From: Phoronis australis
Taxonomy: Eukaryota > Phoronida > Phoronidae
DNA length: 64,000 bases
Direction of reading: 5' to 3'
Assembly (NCBI GenBank): GCA_002633005.1
Contig: NMRA01000607.1
Location: forward strand, 1 to 64,000
Position numbers and translations under genes: made by a program. This document shows, in pieces, positions 32,401-41,513 of this stretch (positions are counted from its first letter, which is position 1; the number at the start of each line of letters is the position of its first letter). The notes under the pieces are model-generated. The model searched no databases. It saw only the letters and a list, made by a program, of their open reading frames with translations, and was not told the origin of the DNA.

Positions 32401-33386
32401 CTCGTCGACTTTTGTTTCAAGGTGGACCTCTTAATGCCAACAGTTGGTGAGGTAGTTGGCGGATCAATGAGGATGACGAACTACGAAGAACTGGTAGAGG
32501 GCTATCTTCAAGAGGGAATCGACCCTGCACCGTATTACTTTTATACAGACCAGGTGAGCATTGACCGCTCTTTAGGTAATAAGGCATCCCGTTTCACAAA
32601 ATGGCGAGTGTAGAAAGTTTGGAAGACATGCAAAAGTAAAATATGCAGACGGGTATCGGTAAAGACGAAGTCAGAAATTCTAGACTTCAAATTATGACTG
32701 TTTTAGTACACTTTCATTAATATTTTTTGATGCAGATGCGGTTGCGGGGTGTAAATGGTATTTTTTTTGCAATTAATGCACGTGACGTAATGGTCATCGG
32801 GGAAGAGGATCGATAATTTGCCCCTATGAGTGTTGCGCGTGTAGCCTACCGTGGACTGTATCCAGGTCGCAATGAAACGGCGTCATGAACACTGGCCCTG
32901 TTTCAAATCAAGCTCTGGGCCTCGTAAGTTTAGGGTTGACCCTACACTCGTGAGAGTGAACACCATTAGACATCTGGTAAAACATTGAGATGAATGTTAA
33001 TCGCAAGCCAGTTTGCAGTCATGATTAGGCCTAATTACCAATAAGGTTAATAGGTCAAGTACAAATAACAGCTTATCATCAAGTGAAGGGTGCTTCATGA
33101 AAATGACCTGTGGTCTGATCGAAGCATTTTTCATTCAAGTGAACACAGTTTGGGTAAAAACTGAAACCGTACACGCACACTCCATTCGAACCATTTGCAC
33201 GACCAGTTGAATTGAAAACCGATAATCTTGTCACGGTGATCTGTTTGTTTTCAGTGCAAGTACGGAGCCTGTCCGCACGGTGGTTATGGCCTCGGTTTGG
33301 AACGATTTCTCACGTGGCTTACCAACCGACAGCATGTCCGAGACGTTTGTTTATACCCTCGATATATTGACCGATGTTCCCCGTAA
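17336..33386 (+). CDS. Asparaginyl-tRNA synthetase, cytosolic-type, paralogue 1 (spliced)
   Basis: This is a class IIb aminoacyl-tRNA synthetase that charges tRNA-Asn with asparagine in the cytosol. Exons inferred from homology plus GT/AG sites, numbered as in paralogue 2: E2 17336-17424; E4 20525-20614; E5 21601-21687; E6 23331-23480; E7 23883-23969; E8 26553-26696; E9 27306-27383; E10 27837-28036; E11 28693-28828; E12 29638-29751; E13 30253-30384; E14 32422-32553; E15 33255-33386 (TAA). All join in frame, about 522 codons, close to the ~550 of animal enzymes. E6-E7 carry the anticodon-binding OB fold ([19 protein letters not shown]). Motif 2 is [12 protein letters not shown], with GGSMR later and motif 3 [10 protein letters not shown]. 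All usual catalytic R/E/H residues are present. Odd points: E1 and E3 were not found and the N-terminal extension is highly diverged. It could be active or a catalytically shifted paralogue. Confidence 0.82.
17425..20524. other. Long intron of AsnRS paralogue 1
   Basis: The counterpart of exon 3 (66 nt, [11 protein letters not shown]... in paralogue 2) was not found. The only faint candidate is 20449-20472, which has AG before and GTAAGT after and encodes CMPSKTTP, but it is much shorter. The 115-codon minus-strand frame at 17891-18238 has no recognisable domain. No repeats stand out. Confidence 0.4.
21929..22009. repeat. 15-bp tandem repeat in AsnRS paralogue 1 intron
   Basis: About 5.4 units of GTTCCACCTATACGC. 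Unit 1 ends in T and unit 4 has CTGTACG. It lies in the intron between E5 and E6. Confidence 0.9.
24175..24262 (-). repeat. tRNA-like SINE head
   Basis: On the minus strand this reads AGAGTGGCCTGGTTGATAAG ... GATCGTGGGTTCGAGTCCCACC. That gives an A-box-like segment followed by a perfect Pol III B box (GGTTCGAGTCC, at 24193-24203). The 5' and 3' ends cannot form an acceptor stem, so it is not a functional tRNA but fits a tRNA-derived SINE head inside the intron. Confidence 0.6.
24450..26070 (+). mobile_element. TTAA-type DNA transposon, copy B (near complete, Kolobok- or piggyBac-like)
   Basis: This 1,621-bp element has TTAA on both sides (24446-24449 and 26071-26074). The terminal inverted repeats are AGGAGCATGCCACCC at the left and, as reverse complement, AGGCGAATGCCACCC at the right (13 of 15 match). 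TTAA duplications are typical of the piggyBac and Kolobok superfamilies; ends starting AGG fit Kolobok better than the CCC of piggyBac. It lies in the intron between E7 and E8 of AsnRS paralogue 1. At 1.6 kb and with a broken frame it is probably non-autonomous. Confidence 0.8.
25501..25798 (+). pseudogene. Broken ORF inside TTAA transposon copy B
   Basis: The frame begins [11 protein letters not shown] and stops after 36 codons. A second frame then continues with [19 protein letters not shown], a charged, probably helical segment, to a stop at about 25798. In copy C (minus strand, from about 13875) the same MATRNP start and the ERRRE.AQ.TERM segment are present, also split between frames. 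Conservation of the start in two copies suggests an ancestral element protein. No transposase catalytic motif is recognisable. Confidence 0.45.
26726..26979. repeat. ~250-bp dispersed repeat with TGCGCGCA ends, copy 3
   Basis: It starts TGCGCGCATCCAGTCTAAA and ends CCGGGTGCGCGCA, in reverse orientation to copies 1 and 2. Internal GTCTCGTTTTCTCGGACTTTTT is the complement of their signature. A poly-G run and an assembly gap (N at 26760) lie inside it. It is in the E8-E9 intron of AsnRS paralogue 1. Confidence 0.7.
27090..27165 (-). repeat. tRNA-like SINE head (weak)
   Basis: The minus strand reads GTGTGGCTGAGTGGTTTGAG followed by a B-box-like GGTGCAAATGC. The spacing fits a tRNA-derived SINE, but the B box is imperfect and the ends do not pair. 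Confidence 0.4.
28601..28675. repeat. 25-bp tandem triplication just upstream of AsnRS exon 11
   Basis: Three units of TGTCGTTTCCACATCTTTATG plus CATC, starting at 28602, 28627 and 28652; the last differs at its end (CTTC). The array lies 20-90 bp upstream of the exon 11 acceptor (28692) and supplies much of its pyrimidine-rich tract. Confidence 0.9.
31730..32230. repeat. Low-complexity pyrimidine-rich tract
   Basis: Plus-strand TCN/CTT/CGT triplet runs peak at 32070-32190. The plus strand reads as polyserine; the minus strand reads as an Asp/Glu-rich frame ([20 protein letters not shown]) that continues about 45 codons with mixed composition to a stop, with an in-frame TGA before the acidic run. 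It lies in the E13-E14 intron of AsnRS paralogue 1. I read it as degenerate triplet repeat, possibly a relic of a minus-strand coding exon. Confidence 0.6.
33255..33386 (+). CDS. AsnRS paralogue 1, last exon (motif 3)
   Basis: It follows GTTTTCAG and encodes 43 codons plus TAA. It includes [17 protein letters not shown], the class II motif 3 with its ATP-binding arginine, and ends PRYIDRCSP. This matches the length and end (..RCxP) of animal AsnRS. Confidence 0.9.
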   Translation, partial: CKYGACPHGGYGLGLERFLTWLTNRQHVRDVCLYPRYIDRCSP

Positions 33387-34178
33387 AACTATTTTGAAAG
33401 GGGCTCTAGCCAGTCATCTACTTCCGAAGGTGCACGTGACGGGCATTTCGGCGCATGCGCCTATATGGAAAGCTGCATCTAGTATATGCGACGTGTGCAA
33501 TTATAAATAACAAGACTGATAATGATTGCATAACACTTTCAAATAATTAGAAAAGGGAAGTTGCGTTGGGAACTGTTTCACTAGAAGGTCGTAAGTTCAC
33601 AACGAGTCTGATTTGGGCGATAATTTAAATTTATTGATATTAAATCACTACTGAGCAGTTGCCACAGTAAGCCACAAATCAGACAGACACATTTTCAGAT
33701 CCCCCTCTGTGTAAACACGACTGTTTTTGCTTTTACTCTACTCTTCAAAGTTAAGTTAATAAAATAAAGTGTATGATCCATCCCTCTCCCAGTTCTCTCA
33801 ATTCCTCTTTCGGCCTTCCTACCTCCGTTCCTTCCTCCTTCCCGCATCATATAATTAACACGCTTAAACTAAGCGAATATTTGCCGCCTTGCCTTAATTA
33901 TTTCATATTGTGGCAATGCTCCTCGCTAATCGTGACGCCAACTCACATTTGACGACTTGGCAAAAATTTTAAGTCGTCAAACGACAGATCTGACTGAAGT
34001 CAACAAAACTGTCGTCGAAACCGTCGTCAAAACGTCATGCCGTACTCCGTTCACAGAATACTACGCATACCTCTTCAGTTTCTCTCCGTAAACAATATGC
34101 AGCATTAAACCTTTAACTCAATTCCTCCTGCCTACGAAGAACGCAGGCGATCGCCTACACCGGAAGCGCATCCCATTC
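33387..34178. other. 3' UTR of AsnRS paralogue 1 and intergenic DNA
   Basis: Overlapping AATAAA signals at 33758-33768 would end a 3' UTR of roughly 400 nt. Nothing else is recognised before the hairpin element. Confidence 0.5.
33758..33768 (+). terminator. Poly(A) signal of AsnRS paralogue 1
   Basis: Two overlapping AATAAA hexamers (AATAAAATAAA) lie about 375 nt after the stop codon. Confidence 0.55.
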
Positions 34179-34294
34179 AGTAACGCTAGGACCTAGCTAA
34201 GAAGCAAGATTTCGCGGGACTACGTAAGATATTGCCGTGTATTTTAAATAAAACACGTGACTTTGGTTAGATTTAGCTAGGTCCTAGCGTTACT
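34179..34294. mobile_element. Short hairpin element, copy 2
   Basis: The left arm AGTAACGCTAGGACCTAGCT.. (34179-34200) and the right arm (34273-34294) are perfect 22-bp inverted repeats, separated by 72 bp. The middle matches copy 1 at 5782-5922 (CACGTGACTTTGG). It would fold into a strong hairpin. It looks like a tiny MITE. Confidence 0.75.
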
Positions 34295-35246
34295 CAACGC
34301 ACGCCCCGGCGATCTTGCCCGTTTTTTGCCGAACAGTCATGGTTTCCGCCTGTTTACTTCCTGTTGTACTTTAAGCGCGTGTGTGATGTGTTTGCCAAGG
34401 GTGACAAATGTACCGATTTTACAAAGCGGAGGGAACAGTTGTGATCCGAAAGGTATCAAATCTTGTAAACTCCTTGTTCGTTATTTAAAGTTTGGATGTC
34501 ACCAGTAACTTTGAAACAAATTTTAGGGGAATCGTTTGCTTGACTTTGATACTTGCTGTGGCGATTTCGTGGCGACTTGCGATTTTCCAATCTGAAGTTG
34601 TATTTGCTACCTGCATGTCGCCAAATCGAGCACATGAACGGGTTTTAACAATTAAGAGAGTTGGACTGCTGTCGCTGAGGCTGTGCATGGCGTTCCAACT
34701 CATCTTGCTGGCACTGTCAACGTTCACCATTTTGTAACGGTTTGGACGACGTTCATTGAAATAACAAATTCATAAATTTTCGCCATGGCTTTACTCTCTA
34801 AGCTGTGTGTCACACGCGCGCGCATGCACCTAAAATGTACATGCCGTGCGATTTCATTGTTGTAGGATAACATAAAAATTAACCTGTACAACGACATTTC
34901 GTCTTACTAAATGTATATTCCATTCTACAAAGACAAACCTTTCACATTTGGTCAGTTTAAGACAACGATAGGCAACGATGCACACACACACACAATACAA
35001 AACAAGGAACTTGAAGTTCGGTAGGTGTCGCAAGCAAAGGGAAATCACGTGATTATCTCATCAAACGAATTCTCGGCCCATATTGACGAACTGCTTTCTG
35101 CTCTCAATCCATCCAGGTGTCAAAAGTAGATCCTACATATATCAACAACCGTCCAGTGCCGATATCGAGTCGCACATGAGAATTATATTTTCTAATAAGG
35201 ACGTTTCAAAGTTATGTAGGAATCTATGCATAATATGATTCTGATA
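34295..35246. other. Non-coding stretch
   Basis: No gene is supported. A (CA)n-like run lies at 34979-34993 and a GCGCGC run near 34816. Confidence 0.35.
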
Positions 35247-35382
35247 CAGCGGCGGATTCAAGATTTTGAGTTGGGGGGCAAGTCAGAATATTAGTCAGGA
35301 TTCTGCCCGTCAGACATTCACACCGAATGGCCATCTGGGAGAATTTTAGGGGGGGCATGGCCCCCCTCTAAATCCGCCACTG
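35247..35382. mobile_element. hAT-like MITE with CAGTGGCGGAT-type ends, copy 1
   Basis: The left end CAGCGGCGGATTCAAG and the right end CTAAATCCGCCACTG are inverted repeats. The 136-bp element is flanked on both sides by TGATA (35242-35246 and 35383-35387), a 5-bp apparent target duplication. The interior has a GGGGGGCATGGCCCCCC palindrome. Confidence 0.7.
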
Positions 35383-35922
35383 TGATATAATAGTAGTCCG
35401 GAAAAGGAAAGAAAAGCAGCAAAACGACCAAAACGCAAGATTTGCACGTGCAACTCAGACAACCCATGCGCTCCACATTGGTGCACAAATCCATAGCAGC
35501 AACATACTGCTACAGTAAGCTAACTCCATCCAGTGTGATCAGGGCTCACGAAATTAAATTTTTCTAGACTGACACGGTATATGCATGGTGAACTATGAAT
35601 TTATCGAAATTATCGAGTGCATTCTTCACCAACAAGAATTTCTTAATTCTTTCTAGTAAGTCGGAAAAATGACTCCAATCTCAGCAAGGTACGAACTAAT
35701 ACCAAATATTTCGAGAACACATGAACTCTAGGCGATATTTTTTTCAGAAATCGTATTTTTGTTTTTGACATCTAAAACGCTCGTACAATACAAAGATTGT
35801 CCATTTCCGTTTGACGTTATCGTGTACATTACAACATGTAATCTAATTACGAGGTCGCACGGAAAATGACGAATTGTATCGAAACAGCGTAGTCCATTAG
35901 GGCGATATGGTACAACTAAGAG

Positions 35923-36924
35923 TTACGCTAAATTTATTTGGCCGCGGAATGATCGAAAAAACTTGCGAATTGCCTCGTTATACTGGGGTATAGACAATGC
36001 GTAAAAGAACGGGTTTATCATTGAATTCATGGACAAAGCTTGTGCCGAAACGGTACTAACGGACTGAAGTTCCCAAGGCAAATTGCTTTGGTTAGAAAAC
36101 ACGTTCTTCGTGATTAACACTGGCAAGAAACAAATTGCGTAAAGCATCACAAACTTCAGCATCACGCGCGTGATCTTCCACTGCGAACCTTTCCTGGCCT
36201 CGTTCTCGTCGGTATTACTGTATATCCGCTTGCGCTGTTGGTATGCTTTAAAGCCTATGTATAGATGTGAGGACAAAATGACGGAACAGGGTAAATAAAA
36301 TGTCAACGTTGCGTACACGTGATGAGCGAAATTACGTTTAACTACAGTCTCGTACACGCACGTGCTGTAGGAAGGGTCGAAATCGTAGTCAACGGCAAAC
36401 CACAAAATGACATCCGCAAGAGGAATGTATAGCAGATACACTCCAATGACCATCACCATGTAAACTTTGCGAGTCATCCACACGACGTGTCGAAGCGAAA
36501 ACCGAATGGAGATGAACCGGTCTATTGACAGCACGCAGACTATGGAGTTGGACACTGCTAGCGGAAACATAGCGACGTACATGGTGACCCAGCACATAGT
36601 CTTAGTGTTGAACAGTTCCATGGGTAGGTGTTTCCAAAATAAAGGAATGACAAACTTCCTCAGTGTATTTAACGGTATGGTAAGACCCGTCAGTAAGTCC
36701 GTTACGGACAGTCCAAGAATGATAATACTGATGTCTTCTTTTCGGACACACTGATACCTCAGAGACACTAAACATACGATTGAATTCCCAATGCATGTTA
36801 TGACACAAATAGTTAAGTTGGTAACCATGTGAACGTACAACATACCAGACGGGGTGGTACTATTCGTGTACCAGAAGGCGGTGGAGTTTGATAGAGCAAA
36901 CTCGGTGTTGTTACTGCCTGACAT
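35923..36924 (-). CDS. Orphan rhodopsin-family GPCR (single exon)
   Basis: A 333-codon uninterrupted frame from ATG (36924) to stop. Seven hydrophobic segments fit a plasma-membrane G-protein-coupled receptor. N-glycosylation sites (NNT, NST, NST) lie in the first 25 residues. TM1 has GNSIV (N47), TM2 LSVTD (D76), TM3 C111 and IDRF (D135-R136-F137, a variant of DRY), extracellular loop 2 C189, TM6 CFLPV (265-269, in place of CWxP), TM7 NPFFY (304-308), then a short helix-8 segment. The ligand cannot be named: no subfamily signature stands out. Lack of introns is common in lineage-specific receptor expansions. A TATAAAAAG lies 39 bp upstream of the ATG. Confidence 0.9.
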   Translation of the reverse strand: MSGSNNTEFALSNSTAFWYTNSTTPSGMLYVHMVTNLTICVITCIGNSIVCLVSLRYQCVRKEDISIIILGLSVTDLLTGLTIPLNTLRKFVIPLFWKHLPMELFNTKTMCWVTMYVAMFPLAVSNSIVCVLSIDRFISIRFSLRHVVWMTRKVYMVMVIGVYLLYIPLADVILWFAVDYDFDPSYSTCVYETVVKRNFAHHVYATLTFYLPCSVILSSHLYIGFKAYQQRKRIYSNTDENEARKGSQWKITRVMLKFVMLYAICFLPVLITKNVFSNQSNLPWELQSVSTVSAQALSMNSMINPFFYALSIPQYNEAIRKFFRSFRGQINLA

Positions 36925-36962
36925 GTTTGCGATTGTTGAGCGGATTGTCTTGGGATTTTACT

Positions 36963-36971
36963 CTTTTTATA
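36963..36971 (-). promoter_or_regulatory. Possible TATA box of the GPCR gene
   Basis: The minus strand reads TATAAAAAG, 39 bp upstream of the receptor ATG. If used, the 5' UTR would be only about 10 nt, so an upstream promoter with an intron is an alternative. Confidence 0.3.
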
Positions 36972-36974
36972 TGT

Positions 36975-38620
36975 TCCAGTGGAATGCAACGCCTACGCCA
37001 ATTAAGCCGAATGTTCGTGGATAGAGGTAATGAACAATATATACTAATGAGTTAATGTTTATTAACAAACTACATTTTAGGTTCTCATCATGGGAAATAA
37101 TGCTATTGTGTGCGAGCAATCAACACCAAAAGCTTGATAACGAAGACAGCAGAATAACGAGGCGTATATTGTTGGATGACAAGTATTAATTCTATGATGC
37201 GTGTTTTGTTAATGAACACGGAGAGATAGCACTTTTCAACGTCACTAATTCTATCTGGAATTCAGATTCTTTTATTCTTTCTAAGCTGGAATCTGCTTTC
37301 AACTTTCTCATAGCTATCACCACCTGAGCACCACCAAGTGTGTACACCATACCACCATCACCACCAGCGAAAACGCAAGGGTTTTAACCAGACCGACGAA
37401 TTGTGCCTCATCAGTTTGTTTGTTTCTTCACCACCTAAGTCGCTTTTGCTGTTATTTAGTACCTTTTGGACAAATATCAAAAAGTTGATTTCAAACTTTA
37501 ATATATACGAGTCAGAAATTAATTAGGTCACGTGATCATACATTTTAGTAAAACTTGGTAAAAAACAAAGGCACGTTCATAGAAAAACAACATGGTTAAA
37601 TTTCGTATGATATAAACGTTCAAACGATTACACTTTTCAAAATTATCATTTCATTAATTTTTACAATTTCAATTTTTGTCATAAAAATCATAAAGCCCTC
37701 TTTTTGATAGCCCCTGGTGCAAAAGTAGAACAGTTGGCCAAAATTTGGATATTTTTCGATGCTTCTACGTAACCTTAAGTGAAACTTAGTTTCAAAACAC
37801 GCTCACTCTTCGTTGCCATTTGGTAGTTTCGCTGTAGTGAGGTGTTGTCAGGGGGTCACGAGATTGACACTAAATCATTGCACTAGATCAAGATTTCTGA
37901 TACACTTAATATATGCGATACCTACTACCCAATCCACTGTATCAAAATTATCCACTGAAAGACAACTTCAGCCGGCGGTGGAGAATATCAAACAGACGGT
38001 TATAACTGAGGTAAAAAATTGAGCCAACATCTCGCGAGAGACCCGTTGAATATTTTGCAATCGGGTTTTATACGGTTACCTCTAGGAATGATCTATTTCT
38101 ATTTTGGTATTTATTTTTATCTGGCACGGCGCACCCCACCACTGAAATTGTCTGACATAAAACTGCTGCGTCACGTGGAGCGATGCTGAATGTTGGTTTC
38201 ATGAACTATACATGTACATGTATAACCCTGGCCCCATTTTCTAAACGGGTGGGGATAGCTAAACTCGGAGATTTGAGCGTGTCTGGTGAGGATATCCAAC
38301 ACTCAACTTGTCTGGCAGTGTTCATTCAAGGTACATTGGTCTGTGTTGAATAATTTGTAGCCAGTGTTATACGCCACCTCTTGGGCTGATTTAGCTCAAT
38401 TTTTGGCCTCAGCTATACTTGTATAATAATTACCAGAAAAATTGATCTAGCTCAATTAAATGTCTAGTGTCATCATCAAATGGCTCCCCCTGACCAGACC
38501 CACCAGAGCAAACCTGCCAGATGGCCATTTCCTACTAGCATCAGGATACCCTTGGAGCACTGGGTTACCTTCCATGTTCAAAAAGGCCCTTGACCCCTGT
38601 CTACTATATAATATGTATTG
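36975..38620. other. Non-coding stretch
   Basis: No gene or strong repeat is recognised. There are CAC-trinucleotide clusters around 37318-37370. Confidence 0.35.
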
Positions 38621-38624
38621 TTAA

Positions 38625-38715
38625 ACGAGCATTGCGTGCTACTCAGTGGTTTAAGCTCCGGACTCCCGTTTGGGAGAGCGGGCTCGAATCTGGCTTCACT
38701 GGCAGACAATTGAGC
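38625..38715 (+). repeat. tRNA-like SINE head
   Basis: The plus strand reads CTCAGTGGTTTAAGCTCCGG, then GGACTCCC...GGGAGAGCGGGCTCGAATCTGG. This is an A-box-like segment, an internal stem and a near-consensus B box (GGCTCGAATC at 38691-38700). It does not close as a tRNA, so a tRNA-derived SINE is likely. Confidence 0.55.
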
Positions 38716-40528
38716 ATTGCGCATGCGTCTTCTGTGAGTTCTGAGCTCGGTCTTAGTGAACGTATGCAAGAGCGTGAATGAGAACCTGGACATTGAATGC
38801 AAAACCGATTCTGGGGCTGAGCTCATTTAAAAATATGAGCACCATGTCCATTTACTATTAAATACCAAAATATTGGGGATTTGCTATATAACAGGAAATA
38901 CCAGGCATTACCAACAAACGAAAGCAGGCAACCACTATACAAAGACACCAACACAGCATTTAAATATATTATGTATATATATCACAGTTCGAAATAACAC
39001 TTCCAAAATAAAGCCCCGTTCACACTTCTGATGTCATTCTGTACACAATTAACCTTCAATTCTAAATACCACAGGTCAACACCTAAATGCGGCTACCTGC
39101 AAATTATCACTTTGAAACAGCTATGTTCCGCTAAACGCCTACCCTCAATTCATATGATCGAGACTTCTTCGACAGCGTCCCCGTTAACGCCCGTCTCGTT
39201 TAAGTAACGAACCGTTGTCAGCCAGAGTTTCAGTGTCAACAAGAAAATTTCAGTAATGTGATCTTATTTGACACGTGCACGAGAGTCCAACACGTTTGCT
39301 CACCAGAGATTCACTAGTTGAACTATACTCAAAGTTGCAGTTGACCTGTTACAGAAACACCGACTGAGAAGTGTTATGACACTTTCAAAAGTGCTGAATG
39401 CTATCAATGTGAGACCACCGATGTTCCATCAGTCTTTGTGACGAGATTAACTGTGCACTGATGTTGTATACGCATGTTTCTTTATAGACGGTGCCCATGT
39501 CACATGGTCTTGAAAATTAACCCAACTACCCAGAGTCAACGATAGTTACCACTTATCTGTGGCAGAGATTTCCTTTTTGAAGTATGCTTTTCCATACTTC
39601 CCTAGATTAGGATGCACATGCATCCACAGTTTTCACCTATTAGAAATAACTTCTGCAGGAATATTTGTGAAAATGTAACTTTAACTGACTCCAAATCACA
39701 CAAGATTAAACCAAGTTGGAAAACTGAACTAACTGTTGGTTCACAAATAGTCACTAGGTGTCACTGGTTCACGCAACAAAAAGACAATCGCAACAAATAT
39801 TGAACGTACACATCAGTAAATAGAGGAATGCATGCCATAAACAGACACTAATATTCTCAACATTCGCATAAATAACACACACATACACCACTCAATGACG
39901 CACGGCCACTAGAAAAAGCACAAAACTAAACATTTTGTAAATCCAAATTCTTTTGGAAAGAACAAAAAATCGTTCACACTGATTTCTATGGTTGTTATAC
40001 ATAGTAGAGAGATCATCCATCTAATAAATTATAAGTACAACAAATTTGAAAACATATAATGGACTTACACTGGATTATTTTAAATTGAAACATTTTTCAA
40101 TGAACTGCAAATCTACTTAATTGACAAATGGATATCTTGTGAAAGACTTCAGATTCTTTCAAGCTGCTGGAACCAAATATAGAAAATAAAGATGGCCAAA
40201 AATAACACAGTTTTCTTACTTTGTACATCACAAAAGAATCACAAACTTTGATTTGGGTACAAAAAATCCCCAAAGTCACGTGAGCTTGCATTCAATAACA
40301 ATAATGGGAGATAAGTGGGGTATCCATAAAACTATAATTCCTAATTATTGTTAGACAATGCAAAGACATAAGGTTTAGGGGATCTTCTGTACCTGTGGCA
40401 AAGATCATTCATTTCAATGTATAACATTTAAAAATTCGGGTTAATTTGAATTTTAACAGGTTCAGTCTTCAATTTCAGGCCCAGCAACTTTTAAGGCAAT
40501 AGCCAATTGGTTTATTGCACACACTGTT
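38716..40528. other. Probable 3' UTR or downstream region of the PAQR gene
   Basis: No coding feature is seen. A minus-strand AATAAA (TTTATT at 40511-40516) lies only about 13 bp past the PAQR stop; other AT-rich sites further down may serve as the real poly(A) signal. Confidence 0.3.
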
Positions 40529-41513
40529 CTAACTGAATTTGACCTTGACCTTTTTGTCTATCGCATATTGCCTAGCGACGGCAACAATCGCCATCTCGCA
40601 CAGCCACACCAGACCACCATATCCGAATGTAGCGCACAGTGTTGGATCGGGACGAGACTTGAGATCGACATGGTCATTTTTGATGTCCACTACTACAGCC
40701 TCAAACTGAAAGTATGTGGTCAGCAATATGCACAAATGGAACAACTGGTGACTGTGCCCGATGAAGTCACACTTGCCAGGGAAGAACCTCTGCGGAATGT
40801 CCGAACCGAAGAAGAAGGCACTGGCTACGAAACTGACGATTTGCGCAGAGTGGAGACTGATGCTTTCGTCACATTTGTGATCATAGGCGTAGCAGCTGTA
40901 GAGCTGTTGCAGTATGGGTAAATTGAGATAAACGTAAACAAGGCCTACTGAGGTCATTTGGAGGAGCCGGCGCTGGGGTGGGTACGGTCGGTCATACAAC
41001 ATCTTGGCTGCAATGCAGCTGAGACCAACATTAATGGCAAGGATGCCGCCGAGCTCAACAAAGAAATGACTGCCAAAATTGTAGAAATTCCTCTCTGTGC
41101 AGTAGTAATAGTGCGCAACGATGGAACCGAAACTGTAGAACCCGATTCCAGCGTAGTCCACCATGAAGCTGGTGTAGTGAGCTAGTTCGGAGCGATTCTG
41201 CAGACAATGAGCACCACTGGAGCAGATGTACAACACAATGGTTGTTAGCACGAGGAATGCGAACGGCCACATGTGAGGATCGTTGACAAAGTCCATCTCA
41301 TCAGAGTAGTGCCAGGTCTTGTATATAACCATTGCCAAGGCCAACAGGTGTGTCCAGGTGTTGAGACACTCGTTGTGTATCTGAAACACACTGAACAGGT
41401 AGCGGTGCCAGTCCTGGTGTACCTGACGGAACCCAGTGTTCACGTGGGGCTCACGGAACAACAAAGGCACATCCTTCTTCTCCGTGACCTCGGCAAATAT
41501 CCGGGATCCCGTC
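40529..41513 (-). CDS. Membrane progestin receptor-like PAQR protein, main exon
   Basis: The open frame runs from a splice acceptor (minus-strand CTACCCAG, just before 41513) to TAG at 40529-40531, about 328 codons. It matches the progestin and adipoQ receptor family, class of mPR alpha/beta/gamma. Conserved features: FREPHVNTGFRQ, then SVFQIHNECLNTWTHL before TM1; SSGAHCLQNRS leading into MVDYAGIGFY (the family Ser/His and Asp-Tyr motif); and GHSHQLFHLC near the C-terminus. The histidines are thought to bind a metal in the membrane. Seven or eight membrane segments are visible. Upstream residues are in frame with TGSRIFAEVTEKKDV, so the start codon is in an upstream exon not identified here. 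PAQR5, 7 and 8 cannot be separated by eye. Confidence 0.88.

Noticed and set aside
20525-33386. Reading AsnRS paralogue 1 as a processed or dead pseudogene.
   Set aside because: All exons E4-E15 are open, in phase, with GT/AG sites and introns in the same positions as paralogue 2, and catalytic motifs are kept.
40568-41185. Plus-strand ORFs across the PAQR exon.
   Set aside because: They are antisense shadows of the PAQR coding frame.
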